This document shows, piece after piece, positions 51,441 through 62,667 of a DNA stretch of 64,000 bases. Below the pieces are notes generated by a model. It was not told where the DNA came from and searched no databases. It worked only from the letters and a program-made list of their open reading frames with translations. This stretch comes from Ascaris suum (taxonomy: Eukaryota > Nematoda > Chromadorea > Rhabditida > Ascarididae). A program made the translations under genes and the position numbers. How positions within the stretch are numbered: position 1 is the first letter of the stretch; each line of letters begins with the position of its first letter. Where the stretch lies: assembly GCA_013433145.1 (NCBI GenBank), contig CM024172.1:9076053-9140052 (forward strand), written 5' to 3'.

Positions 51441-54400
51441 CCTAATACTCTTTTCTCTCTTCATCTTACACTGCTCGATCTTTGCGTTAAACATGGACAA
51501 TCTCTAAAATTGCAATAGTTGATGGGAGATGACGATAAATTCTATTATTCTCAAAAACGTCTCTAATTCAATTATTTCTGGAAGATAAATGGGAAAATTA
51601 CTCACCTACCATAACATGACGGTATTTGTTGTTGCGTTCTGATGGAAGAGTACAGAAAGCGACTGACCTCAAAAAAAACAGAGGCTTGCGAATACTAATT
51701 GATTGTTTTTGAACAGAGGTATTGCACTTCCGCGTGGCTTATGCTCAGGTGCACTTCGCGATCGCAAATATGTTGTGCATGCAGCAAGAAGCTTTAACGA
51801 CAAAAAATTGTGCGATAATTTCATCTCACATGAACCATTGGCGCCACACTGGTGAAACATCGCGTCATTACAAGTTTTGTTACAAACAGCAACCCACGTT
51901 TGTTAGTCTCATTGGTCTCAAAGCTCGTAAGCCACAAAACAACGACTTCAAGGAGAGAAGGATTATTTGTACACATTTCGGATGTGCAGAAAACACTTCA
52001 ACGATGCATTGTTACCTGTGCTCACAATCAGCAATATGGTCCAAGGTGCTGCATTCGATAGCAAAACGAATATTTGCATATCAATAGTCTGCGTTTCAAT
52101 GTGTTTCCTTACGTGATGTTTTTTTTTGCTGTAAGTTGGTACTGCGTCATTACTAGACAGTTAAAGCTGTTCTGTATGTGCATCTGCTGTGTGCAAATTT
52201 CTTTTCTCTGGCAGGTGAGAGCTTCCTCTAAGTGCGCATGCCTTCTATGTTATTTTACTGTAGTTTGCTTGAGGGGATGGAATCCTAGTAGCTATATGGA
52301 TTTCACACTGTCGGAGAGTGGTGCGGCCTAATAAGGTGCGGTTTCTTAAAATTACGGCAAGGTGTGCTAGCATTATATAACTGCGCAGTATGTGAAGGGA
52401 AACGAATGATTTTTTTTTTGCAGATGATGCTTTTTCCTTCCTCGTCATTCTTCCGGCATGTCATGCTGTTTTCCGAACTTCCTGCCTTCTCAATCTGCCC
52501 ACTCGCTAATCCCTTGCGCCCTTCCCCCCTCACTTCCACGTTTAAATGCGAGACACTGCAGCGGAGCTTTAACCTAGCAACTTGCCAATGAGGAGAGCAT
52601 GATTCTTCACATCTTTCGACCTCCACGTGCGCAGTTCGTTTCAGTGTGATGTTGTGTCCTTTGTAAATTTGCTTTCGCCTTATTTCATTGTCATCCGTTT
52701 TATTGTATGCTATGACCAAAGATGCTATGTACCAAAATTATCCGTGTTCTGTTATGCAATACACCACATATGTTTATCACATACGATACGCGATGTACTG
52801 GATGCGATTTAGCACATCTTCATTGCTATAAAATACTCAAATGAACTTCTCAGTTAAGGAACAATTTTGTGGCGGCGAATTGCTTTCTTAACTCACATAT
52901 GAAGACTTTCTTGATAGTATGCAGGATGTCGCTAATAAATATGATTTCCAATCACTATCAAAGGCGGCGCTTATTTCTTTTGTTGTGACCCTTTTAAAAG
53001 GCCCATTTGCATGTGCTTTCACTCGTTTATATAGCAACGCGATGGCAAACAACAATGATTTGGGCTCTCTTTTCATGACTTCTCTTGAACTGTGATTTGC
53101 CTGTAAATAATGAGTGGTTGCGCGTTTGCGAACAGATTAACGTAACTACTCTCGCGAACGCAGCTTTCACGCTCTTCAAATACTTCGCAACTCAGATAGA
53201 AGCTGTAACGGTCATTGGTTAATTTTTATGGTGTCTTCAAGCGATTAAGCATTTTAATGCTTTTCTCCGTTTAATCCCTTCTCAGACTTGAGGCTCGTGA
53301 TGCGACTGCAACGTATAACTGTAAAATGTTGAAATCGCTAAAACAATTCCTCAAGGTAGCGCCATGCTTATCTAATTATCCTTTTTAGAGCATTTATTTT
53401 CCCGATTAGCATCAATGGCAAAGTCGGCGCATATAAATTCCATATATAATTTGCTGCATTTGCAATATGAAAATCTCTGCGGAAAAATGCCATTTCTTAT
53501 GAGAATGTCTATTAACATAAAGAGCGAGCGAGAGAGGAAGGATTTATTAGACGTGTTTTATGATCTACTTACATGATTTCTGGTTTAGAAACAAAACGTT
53601 TTTCTGGTTGGATCTGAGGTAGAAAGTGTTTGAATGCAAAATAAAAACGTTCAAAACGCTCGACATTTTCTCACTTATCGTTTATATCGAGCTAGCGAAA
53701 TCATTAAACGAATCACGATTTCTGATTCTATTCAGTTTTGCTCTCATATTTCTTCAATTAGCTGCGCTGACTCTAATTTAATAGTCGTTGTCGGTTAGAA
53801 ATGAAAAAAAAGTTGTGTGATTTATTCGTTACCAAAAGCCATGATTAGAACAGAGTAATCGAATTGTTGAGGCAACCTTGTCGTCAGTTTAAGCTCATTA
53901 ATGGAAAGTGGTGACCCAGCTATAACGAAATAGTAGAATAGCAATAAGTAACGGATACAAGCAACGAATAACGCATATAATACAATGGAATGGAATCACC
54001 AACCGTCTCGAGGGCTGCTTATATAGCCATCAAGACGTCATAGGGATTTTAATTGTCGATCATCGGTTGCTAAAGGATAGTTGTATTGGTTGAGCTTTTA
54101 TCTTAGTTCGGATCGGTACCGGAAATTCGAACAAGTCACCAACCAAGACGAATGTTTTGGTTTAGCGGCTGCAACAATTCTGCAAAACTTTTTTCGTATT
54201 TGATTTGTGGAATAAATTCTATCCTAGAGTGAAATAATTTAGCGGAGGTTAAACGATTTTTATTGCTTTTCTTCGCTTCCACGATATCGACTCTCTCCAC
54301 TTATGGATCGGTAGTAGAATCCTAAAGTAGTAACAGTTATCTAGGCCTGCAGCAGAAGATGGTCCATTCAGGCTTTTGCAGCTATTCAAAGCACCTGTGA

Positions 54401-54716
54401 TAATGCCATGCTTTCCGCATATAAGCATAAAGTCCATTTGTCAGATGGTTTCAGTTGAGGAAATACTAAAGTTGGAGTGGAGAGATTTGTTGAATGCATA
54501 TATTTAGATAAAAGCTACCTATATAAAGAAGAACTCCAACGCACATGAACGAACACAAAGAACCCCCTGCAAGCCTTATAGTCTGCTTCTATTACTTGCA
54601 ATTTGGGCAATCCAATACCACAGTTATAACAGACTGAGCATTTCAGTTCGCGCTGTTAGCAGATTTTGCCAAATGAATAGTAAAGTCCTTACGTATACTT
54701 ACAGATATACAACAGA
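51441..54716. other. Intergenic region without recognisable genes
   Basis: Open stretches on the plus strand, such as 51722-52087 (121 codons), match no family and lack convincing splice borders. The DNA is AT-rich. No clear poly(A) signal AATAAA was seen directly after the kinase stop. Confidence 0.45.
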
Positions 54717-55150
54717 CGATCAGTGTCGCGAAACGATGAAGGAAGCTATTCAGCTAAACAAGAGGACGGGCGGCGAACGGTTAAAGGGCAGCGATGAAAG
54801 GGCATCTGATTCAAAGCCTCCGATGAATGAACCGGGTGTATGGCTTCATCCGATGAATGGACGGGTACACGGCTACAACCATCGAATGGTCAAAGAACCG
54901 GACGTCGAGTCAACAGATGTCGAAATATGAAAAGCTTGCACGCTTTGTTTTTATTGAAGATATGTTCAAATGTGAGAAGATTCCCTTTTGCATCTCTATT
55001 GAACAAGTGTCTCAAATGTGAAAATTTGCACCTGAAGTACTTCACTACCCTATATAAGGGTGTGCTTAACAGTTGTTGCATTCATGCATACATACATTCT
55101 ATGTCGCGTGTTTCTTCGATTATGTTAGCTGTTTTCGAAGAACTGGCCAG
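54717..55150 (+). repeat. Left arm of a large inverted repeat
   Basis: About 435 bases that recur in reverse orientation at 55665-56105 with roughly 95 percent identity by eye. The arm contains an open frame ending at 54930 whose last 50 or so residues (from SDERASDSK to ESTDVEI) are identical in both arms. One 3-base in-frame insertion (KGSDE against KSDE) distinguishes them. The peptide shows weak 10-residue periodicity (PPMNEPGVWL, HPMNGRVHGY). A TATATAAGG motif follows near 55051. It looks like a foldback-type element, but terminal motifs and a target-site duplication were not identified. Confidence 0.8.
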
Positions 55151-55664
55151 GTGACCTGTATTCGACGTCGCGTCCGCCAATGCCTTGATGGCATGTTGCA
55201 GTTCCTGAATATTCGCAGTTATCGTCACCAACTGAGCTCTAGCAGTTTCCAGTGTATGCAGGAATCCTGTTTCCTATGAAGCTTTGAAAAGTATCATATC
55301 TTGGGCTTGACTGGGTTCGAGAAAGTAGTTCAACCCATTGGTCCTCGCGTCGAGAAAAAAAAACTAATGGCATCTGTCAGTTGATGCCTTGCTAACCTGG
55401 CGTCTCGACCAACTCTTCCTCTCTCGGCTGGATTCGGCTGGAGGTCTGGCCGCGGTAATCAAGGCAGAGCAGCCAGCATAGTTGCAGTCGCGCGTGCTTC
55501 GGAGCTGCTGCTTGCCGAATTCCTCCGCGCACTGTGAAATGATTTGCAGTTAAGAAGTCGACTGGAAAGTTCTGAACGTTCGATGGGTACAGTCAGAAGT
55601 CGACTTGGAAGTTCCGAAGGTTCAAAGATTCAGCGGATAAATTTCCGGGATACACGCTCACCGG
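55151..55664. repeat. Spacer of the inverted repeat, with internal direct repeats
   Basis: About 510 bases separate the arms. It contains two direct copies of an approximately 32-base unit beginning AGAAGTCGACT(T)GGAA at 55553 and 55595 (period 42). No open frame of a known family is present. Confidence 0.6.
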
Positions 55665-56105
55665 CTTAGCCCCCATTTCTTCGAAGAAGGAGCTAACATG
55701 ATCGAAGAAACACGCGACATAAAATGTATGCATGCATGAATGCAACAACTGTTAAGCACACCCTTATATAGGGTAGTGAAGTACTTCAGGTGCAAATTTT
55801 CACACTTGAGACACTTGTTCAGTAGGATGCAAAAGGGAATCTTCTCACATTTGAACATGTCTTCAATAGAAACAAAGCGTGCAAGCTTTTCATATTTCGA
55901 CATCTGTTGACTCGACGTCCGGTTCTTTGACCATTCGATGGTTGTAGCCGTGTACCCGTCCATTCATCGGATGAAGCCATACACCCGGTTCATTCATCGG
56001 AGGCTTTGAATCAGATGCCCTTTCATCGCTCTTCAACCGTTCACTGCCCGTCCCCTTGTTTAGCTGAATAGCTTCCTTCATCGCTTTCGCGACAATCAGA
56101 TCATA
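55665..56105 (-). repeat. Right arm of a large inverted repeat
   Basis: Reverse complement of the left arm at 54717-55150. The matching open frame lies on the minus strand and ends at 55890. Differences between arms are scattered single substitutions and small indels, so the two copies have diverged modestly since they formed or last underwent gene conversion. Confidence 0.8.
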
Positions 56106-57982
56106 CATTATCACTACGTGTGCCTTCATGGGAAGATTTTGTGTGGAAAACTAGTGACCTCTTAATAATATGTGAGTCTATGAGTCTGTCAGGACCACTT
56201 TTCAAACATGCTTGTACCGAAGTGCACCTATATCAAATATGTGATGGGTTGGATGACGTTTTTCCATTTTCACTATACTCGATTGTATGCGATAGCAGCG
56301 AATTATTGTCACACACGAGCAACAAATAGATTTAACTTTACTGCTCAAAGCACCTTAATTTCTACTACATCTTGGCCCTAATAATGCTGCATTTAGTGCA
56401 TATTATAATAATGTTACATTTTCTCACATGCTGCTTCATTCTTTGCATATCCGACCTTATGGCTACTACATATTCCTTCTTCTCAGAATTGCAAGCCTGC
56501 TCCTCAGCACTAGCTTTGCTCACAAAATCAAAAGCTTTGCACTTACCTCTACCTGACAGCTCATGCAGTTCTGCTCAGCAATTCCCGAAATATTGAAATT
56601 TCCTAGCGAAATTCCAAAATTTACAAAAGTTGCGAGATTCGGAGGATTTCATTAGAGGCTTATTGAGATTCTAAGGCTTCAAATGTCAACGATATTGTTA
56701 TCGTCCTTGTCATTATCTGCTCACCTTATGTGTACGAAAATATTACCAGAAAACGAAAATTCGGCCGATCAGTATTTGATTATTCGCTTCACATTACTGG
56801 CGACAAGTTTACCACCCAGCTGGTTTCATTTAATGAAGGAGGTCCAGCATATCAACAACTCCAGCTCCTTTCCCCCTCTCCCTATTATGCTGGATAAAAG
56901 CTTAGTCTCCGTTCTTCAGTTCCTGCGCTACATTATCCGAAGAGAACATTCAGTCTTAGCTCGTTGCTTCCTCCTTCCCCTCTCCCAATCAGAAAAATTC
57001 AACCATAGCTCAAAATCAGGAGCGAAAATGTACCTCTGGAAAACGGCATGTCAATTCAACGAGAACCTCTCTGCACCTGAGAGTTGTCTGGAAGCATTCA
57101 AACGTTTCATGTTCACCTCATCAACAAGCACTCCCTGATGTTATTACCATGATCATTTACTTGTTGCAGTACGGAATACAAGGTTGTCTTCCGACGACAA
57201 CTGCGACTTTCAAGAGCAACTGTGACTGAAGTCGCCGTAGTAAAAACGAGTTGCAACCCCTCTCATAGACAAAACTCATCTCGTGGATAAATGGGACGAT
57301 CATCACCTGTATCCGACATTGATCGATGACGAATTTCTCAAGAAACTATAATATGACTTAAACCATGGTTACAGAATCGGAGATTTCCATATCTTTTCTG
57401 CAGAGAGGGGTGCCGAGTCGAATATAATTCATCTGTTGCAATTTGACTATGATTACATATATGATTCGTTTGAATTTTTTCTCTTGCCAACAAACGTTTC
57501 GTGCTCCCTGAGTTCTTTATTGTGTAGCTGATATTTACCATCAAAAAAACGACTTTGCACCCCCCTCCGACTGATTGCAGACTGAGGATGGAAATTTTAT
57601 CACGCGAAGAGTATCGGTTGTCAGTTTTTTGAGATGGACGTAGAATAGATGGACGAATGATGTTGGAGACAACTCTATCGGTTTGCAACCTGTGACTAAG
57701 TGTTTGTTGCTTAAAAGCACGTGATAATGGGCAATGGTGGTGACGAATAAAATTTCTGCAAGTTTATTTTTCTAACAACTTATCATGGAACATTTGCTTG
57801 TTCGGACAATATCTGGATTTCCATTTAGCTGTTTTTCAGTGATCTCCCTCTACTACCTTTTCGTGAACGATTTAATGTAGTGCTGGTTTTCTTTACTGTG
57901 AAGTGGCCTTGAAATTGCCTTACATCAAACGTCGATTCTTTATGGGCCTTTTCGATCGATGCATATATTTTGGCTTCTTTTA

Positions 57983-58028
57983 TTTGGCTTTATTTATTCA
58001 TATTTACACTTTTGGCTTTATTTATTTT
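57983..58028. repeat. Two copies of TTTGGCTTTATTTATT
   Basis: The 16-base unit TTTGGCTTTATTTATT occurs at 57983 and 58011 with a period of 28 bases in an AT-rich stretch. This is a minor tandem repeat. Confidence 0.6.
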
Positions 58029-58637
58029 AGAGCATTCTTCATATTTATATGGCTTTTGTCCTGTTTATTTAAACTATAGTTGTAATACTGCCGTTTACAT
58101 TACTGAACGGCTCGCGAGCTCTTTGTTGCATAGGCGGGCGAATACATGAATTTCATCCTTCGAGTTTTTCAAAACAAATCAGCCACTGACGGGGTTACAT
58201 CCGACGTTTTATGCCTTTTTGTTGGGGCATTCACTTATCTGGTACAATCTTTGGCCCTATTTTTCTACGTAAGAAAGTCTGAAGTGATCGATCCTTAGCG
58301 GATGTGATTCGTACATGAAACAACTCGAATGTGAACTATGTTTGCTTGTTTCCACAAAGGTGCAATCGTTGAAGATTCATGGGGTCACGATGCTAAACGG
58401 AATCTTGGCAAACACGGGACTGCATTAGAGAATTTTCCACTATAAAGTAGAAATTTCCATTCGTTTTTATCGTTCTAACCTAATTTAATGACTGTACTTA
58501 ATTTCGATTTTATTTGCTTCAGGAACGAATCAATTCGCCTGAAGTAACATTGTTACACTTACTCATTCAATCATAAATCGACAGTTGATTGCATTTTTAA
58601 TAGCATTTGGTCATAAGCTGTTTTTCACGGTTAATTC

Positions 58638-58684
58638 TTAACCGAATTACTGCCTAACGTTATTAAACGAATTGCTGCCTAACG
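58638..58684. repeat. Tandem 22-base repeat
   Basis: TTAACCGAATTACTGCCTAACG at 58638 and TTAAACGAATTGCTGCCTAACG at 58663 differ at two positions and repeat with a period of 25 bases. Confidence 0.7.
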
Positions 58685-59689
58685 CTTGATATAAGCGCAT
58701 GTCCTTAGCGTGACCCCTTATCATCGAGAGCGATCGCTATTCGTTGAGAGCAGTCGCTCTTCTACAGACATTAATTCATCACCTCGGATTTATTCATTTT
58801 CCATATAGCACATGGTTATTGTCCTAATCTAGATAAGCTCAGTTAGGTCTTACTGGAAGCATCAGTCAGTTAACGATGCCAACAAATGGTAGTGATCGTG
58901 GATTTAATATGCAATTCCTTCCCTTGTCCTCTTTTGATAATCTCCAGTGATTTAATCAATATGGAAAGAGACTGACTGCTTATGGACTGCTTATGCATTC
59001 GTATGTGGAATCAGCTGGATGTAAAATATACTTGTGCAAGTGAATTAATTGCTACGCTTGAGTGGCTTTACACTGCAACGGTCCGTTGTGAATGCTGACG
59101 ATTGGCATAGAAATTTCTGTCGGCGAGGAACGTGAACGGAAAGAGATAGATGAGGCATGCGTTAATTTGTTGCTTTTAGAGCAGTCCTGCAAATTTTTTT
59201 GCAAATTGTAATTCTGTGTAAAAACCTATGATGCGACTGTTTGACGTGTGCGCTGTATGCGCTAGCATTTGCTTATAGCTGTCTCTGTCGTTCATTCTGA
59301 GGAGATCGGAGAAGCTAAATATATCTCGAAAATTGCAGTTTATATCCTCAGTGCTTGACCATTTGAAATTCGATCTGAAAGGGAGGCATTATTTGAGCAT
59401 TTCCAAAATACAATCAATCTCTAGTAGAAATCTCAGTCTAAAGGTTAAGAGAATCTCAACAAAAGATCAGCTGATTTTGCATTGGGCGTTTCTATTACTG
59501 TTTTTCTATGTTTAGATCCTCAATTATATGATAGATGATATCTAAGAAGTGTGTTCATGCCAGAGTCAGTCACACGCCTCGCGATTTTAATGCATTTTCC
59601 CAAAATTTGCTTTGCAAGTCTCAGTAATGCCAACGTCGCGATTACGCTATCATCGAAAGCCGCTCAACGAAAAAGAGCGCAATTTAGCG

Positions 59690-59726
59690 CTTTGCAAGCC
59701 ATAGGATTGCCCTATGGCTTGCAAAG
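59690..59726. repeat. Perfect 16-bp inverted repeat with 5-base loop
   Basis: CTTTGCAAGCCATAGG at 59690-59705 is followed by ATTGC and then by its exact reverse complement CCTATGGCTTGCAAAG at 59711-59726. No run of T follows directly. It could be a small foldback or a hairpin formed by templated repair. Confidence 0.85.
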
Positions 59727-60155
59727 ATATTCACATCCCTGATCGCACATCCCTAGAAGAAAACATCACTCGTTTTCCGTTGCTGCTCACTTCTATCTTT
59801 CTAATTTTTTGCGATTCTTCAAAGGCGAAAATCCTGCCTTCTTGCAGACAAAATGAGCCTTGCCACCGACGGCACATTGAGGCCAATTAAAGCCCGGAAC
59901 AAGTCCATCCCTATAAATGAGTAAGCTGGAACTTTGGGAGGCATTTGCAGGGTTATATGTGTTGGAAGCCGTGTTTGGTTGAAACAAAGCAGAAACTAGC
60001 AGCGGGAATCGCAATTTAAGGACAGGGTTTTGCTTTATATTACCATCATTGTCAGATTTGAATAAGTCCATTAAGGTGTTGCTGCAAATCCTCTGTTCCG
60101 GTTAAAGTGGAGTGCTTCAAAAGATCACAGCTTGTGAACACCTACTGCTGATCTT

Positions 60156-62667
60156 ATGGGGAACAGTACCGACGGTGCACCTCACTTCGATTCACGAATT
60201 GCAACAGCAGTTATATCGGCTTATCTGCTGGTTACGCTCATTGGGTGGTTTGGAAATATCAATGTCGTAATTGCGACGATATATAACAGGTATACATTCG
60301 CATACTTATTACCTTCCCCATAAGATATATTTTGCACGACATTTAAGAGGACTTTCTCTCCTCTCGTAATTGATGATACAGGTGAAAAGGGGGACTGCAT
60401 TATTAAAATGCTGGACTGAATTATTGGAACGTCGCAGTGAAATACTAAAGTGGTGGACTGGGATGTTCACTGACGCTTGCATTGCAGCCACAAAGAGAAG
60501 TTGTGACCATCACTTGTTTATAGTAAAATTGTAAAGCTCAAATGTGTCAAAATGCATTCTTATTCCTTTTCTCATTGCGGTGGTTTTCGTCTAGTTTTGG
60601 TCTATTTATATAAGCGGCCGTCTACAGCTTTCCCCAATATCTACGGAGAAGTCGGAGGCATGAAATTAAGGACCTATTATCCTCACCTCAGGGCACAATA
60701 TTATCAGCATATTACGTGATCAGTGATACGTATACGTTTTGAGGTTGAAGTCAGTGTGCGAGGAAAGGTAGAGTGCCGTTTGCACGTTCTCACAACGACG
60801 GGAGCCGAGGGTGAAGCAGATGTGATCTGCGCAGATCGGTATTTTCCAATCTCCTCTTACACTACCTCCTCTATAATTCCCAAAGCCGTCCAGTTTTCCA
60901 TTATTTCGGGCTTCATTTTCCGCATAAACGTGTCTTAGCGGTGGATGTTTAACAGTAGCATCAAGAGGCGATCCCAAGCACTTTTGTCTACGAGATCCCG
61001 ACTGACTTGAAAGATCACTGCATTTAATCTTCATGGCATTTAGGGGACTTTTATTTTTTATGGTGTGCAGTATTCCATAATTTAACCTTCTGCATATGGC
61101 CTAGATGTATGAACACAGATGTATATGCTCACACCTGTCTTCAAAAAACGAGGAAAGTAGTACACTTATGCGCATAGCTGATGCTGCATGTTAAAGCTAC
61201 TTTTGATCTGGATCTGACCTGGATTCGAACGATAAGAAACGACAGTGTGTGCAGACGGGGTGAAAGCTGGCATCCTCTTTTTCTTTTCTGGCATTATACA
61301 CAGTTTTTTCCGAAGACGCCTTATTAAATAAGCGAAGTATGATTCTTGGAACAGCACGAAAGGTTGATTAACTTGCGGTCATTACGGTTAGATCAGTGGT
61401 ATTAATGAGTTTGTGAAATATGATTTTTGGCTTTTAATGCTGATATCAATGACTTTCAATCATTGTTGAATCACGAACTTGCGTATGTTGGCAATGACGA
61501 TGCAATTAAATGTAAGGGTTTGAATAGGGACGCAGGGTCGAAGGATAATATCGTTTCATTTAATTACAATAAATGGGGTAAGTTACAAGAACTAACCGAG
61601 AGAGCAAGCATACGAGACGATTGTTCACCTTAGAAATGAAAAAATGTTAGAGGAAGCGAAAGGCAAGGATGTATCCCAGCTAATATGAATCGATGCGAAA
61701 ATTTATCAATGCCTTTTGGCAGGGAGTGACTCTAACAACAGATGCCGATCTTCCTTCTTTCTCGTTCATATCGAGCGAAGGAAGTTGGATACTGAATGGT
61801 TCTTTTGAGGACTGCAGGGATTCTGGCTCTGCCACTCTCTGAAAGTTGGACTGTGCTGTTGCAAACGTCAGCAATACCTCACTCGACTTGAAGATATGTA
61901 CTACCTCCAAAGCGATGTATCCTCTATTCTGCCTCCCGAACAGGAATGCAACCCAGCTGCTGTCCACTAACCGACGACGTGAAATATAAATCTATTTTGC
62001 AATGTGAATATGTGTGCTAAATTGCAGACTTCATATTGGGTTAAGCTATTTGTTATATGTTCATTTTCTACCTCTACATGTAAAGAGCACTGTCGTTTGT
62101 TTCGCTGGCTAGCGATAACCGCTGAGTGAGGTGGATTCGATGACAGCTCGCCGAAGCTACTCGGGCGACCGCTGGCATCGGTCAGTAGAGTCGATGACCA
62201 TCAGCTAGTTTCAGTAATGAGCGTGTAAGCATAAATTGTCTTCGGTAGCTAGCGACAGACGAGCATCGAGGACAACCACTCAGCACTGAGATATAGACTG
62301 CGCGAGGAAGGAATGTTTTGAAGGCGCTCTCAACATTACCTGTTGGAGTTTCGGAACGGTTTTGCTGACGTTTCTTCTCCACAAATAAGTACCACTGTAT
62401 ATTAAAACAAGTCTACAAATTGAACCGGTATTTCAGGTCGCTCCAACAACCATGTCACATTTTGATAGCAATACAGTCGTTCTGTGAAATTTTCCATCAA
62501 GCAGCTCACCCTATCACAGCTTACTTTATATACACTGGCAATTATTTTATAGCAGTACGTGAATGTCTCTATCTGCAGTTCGTCTCAAATATTTTCATGC
62601 AGTTGGCCGCATTTCTGATCCTCTCGATTGGAGTCGACAGGATTTTTTGTGTCTGTTTCAGCATTTG
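60156..62667 (+). CDS. Srsx-family chemoreceptor GPCR, N-terminal part (partial)
   Basis: Two exons, 60156-60289 and 62437-62667, join in phase 2. Exon 1 starts with ATG and a short outside segment containing an Asn-Ser-Thr glycosylation site (MGNST), then the first transmembrane helix with LIGWFGNINVVIATIYN, the GN motif typical of this class. Exon 2 begins SLQQPCHILIAIQSF (second helix) and continues through a conserved Cys (RECLYLQ) into the third helix, ending with GVDRIF, the DRY-equivalent, and FSIW. Srsx receptors are nematode seven-helix proteins assigned to chemosensation, usually near 300 residues. Only about 121 residues and three helices are seen. No exon for helices 4 to 7 could be found in the remaining 1.3 kb, so the gene either continues past the window or is truncated. 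Confidence 0.7.

Larger units (their letters stand above)
56106..60155. other. Intergenic region with small repeats, no recognised gene
   Basis: The longest open stretch is 56683-57138 (151 codons, plus strand). It has no signal, domain or composition that I recognise, and no convincing splice borders. Short tandem repeats lie near 57983-58028 and 58638-58684, and a perfect hairpin at 59690-59726. This stretch should include the promoter of the receptor gene that starts at 60156. Confidence 0.45.

Noticed and set aside
56683..57138. 151-codon plus-strand open frame
   Set aside because: No recognisable motif, signal peptide or splice context; a frame of this length can arise by chance in 64 kb.
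60723..60938. Frame with SVRGKVECRL, considered as a transthyretin-like protein
   Set aside because: The core transthyretin-like motifs and spacing are absent, and it does not start with ATG.
61195..61240. GGATTCGAAC-like sequence considered as a tRNA T-arm
   Set aside because: No matching acceptor, D or anticodon stems could be drawn around it on either strand.
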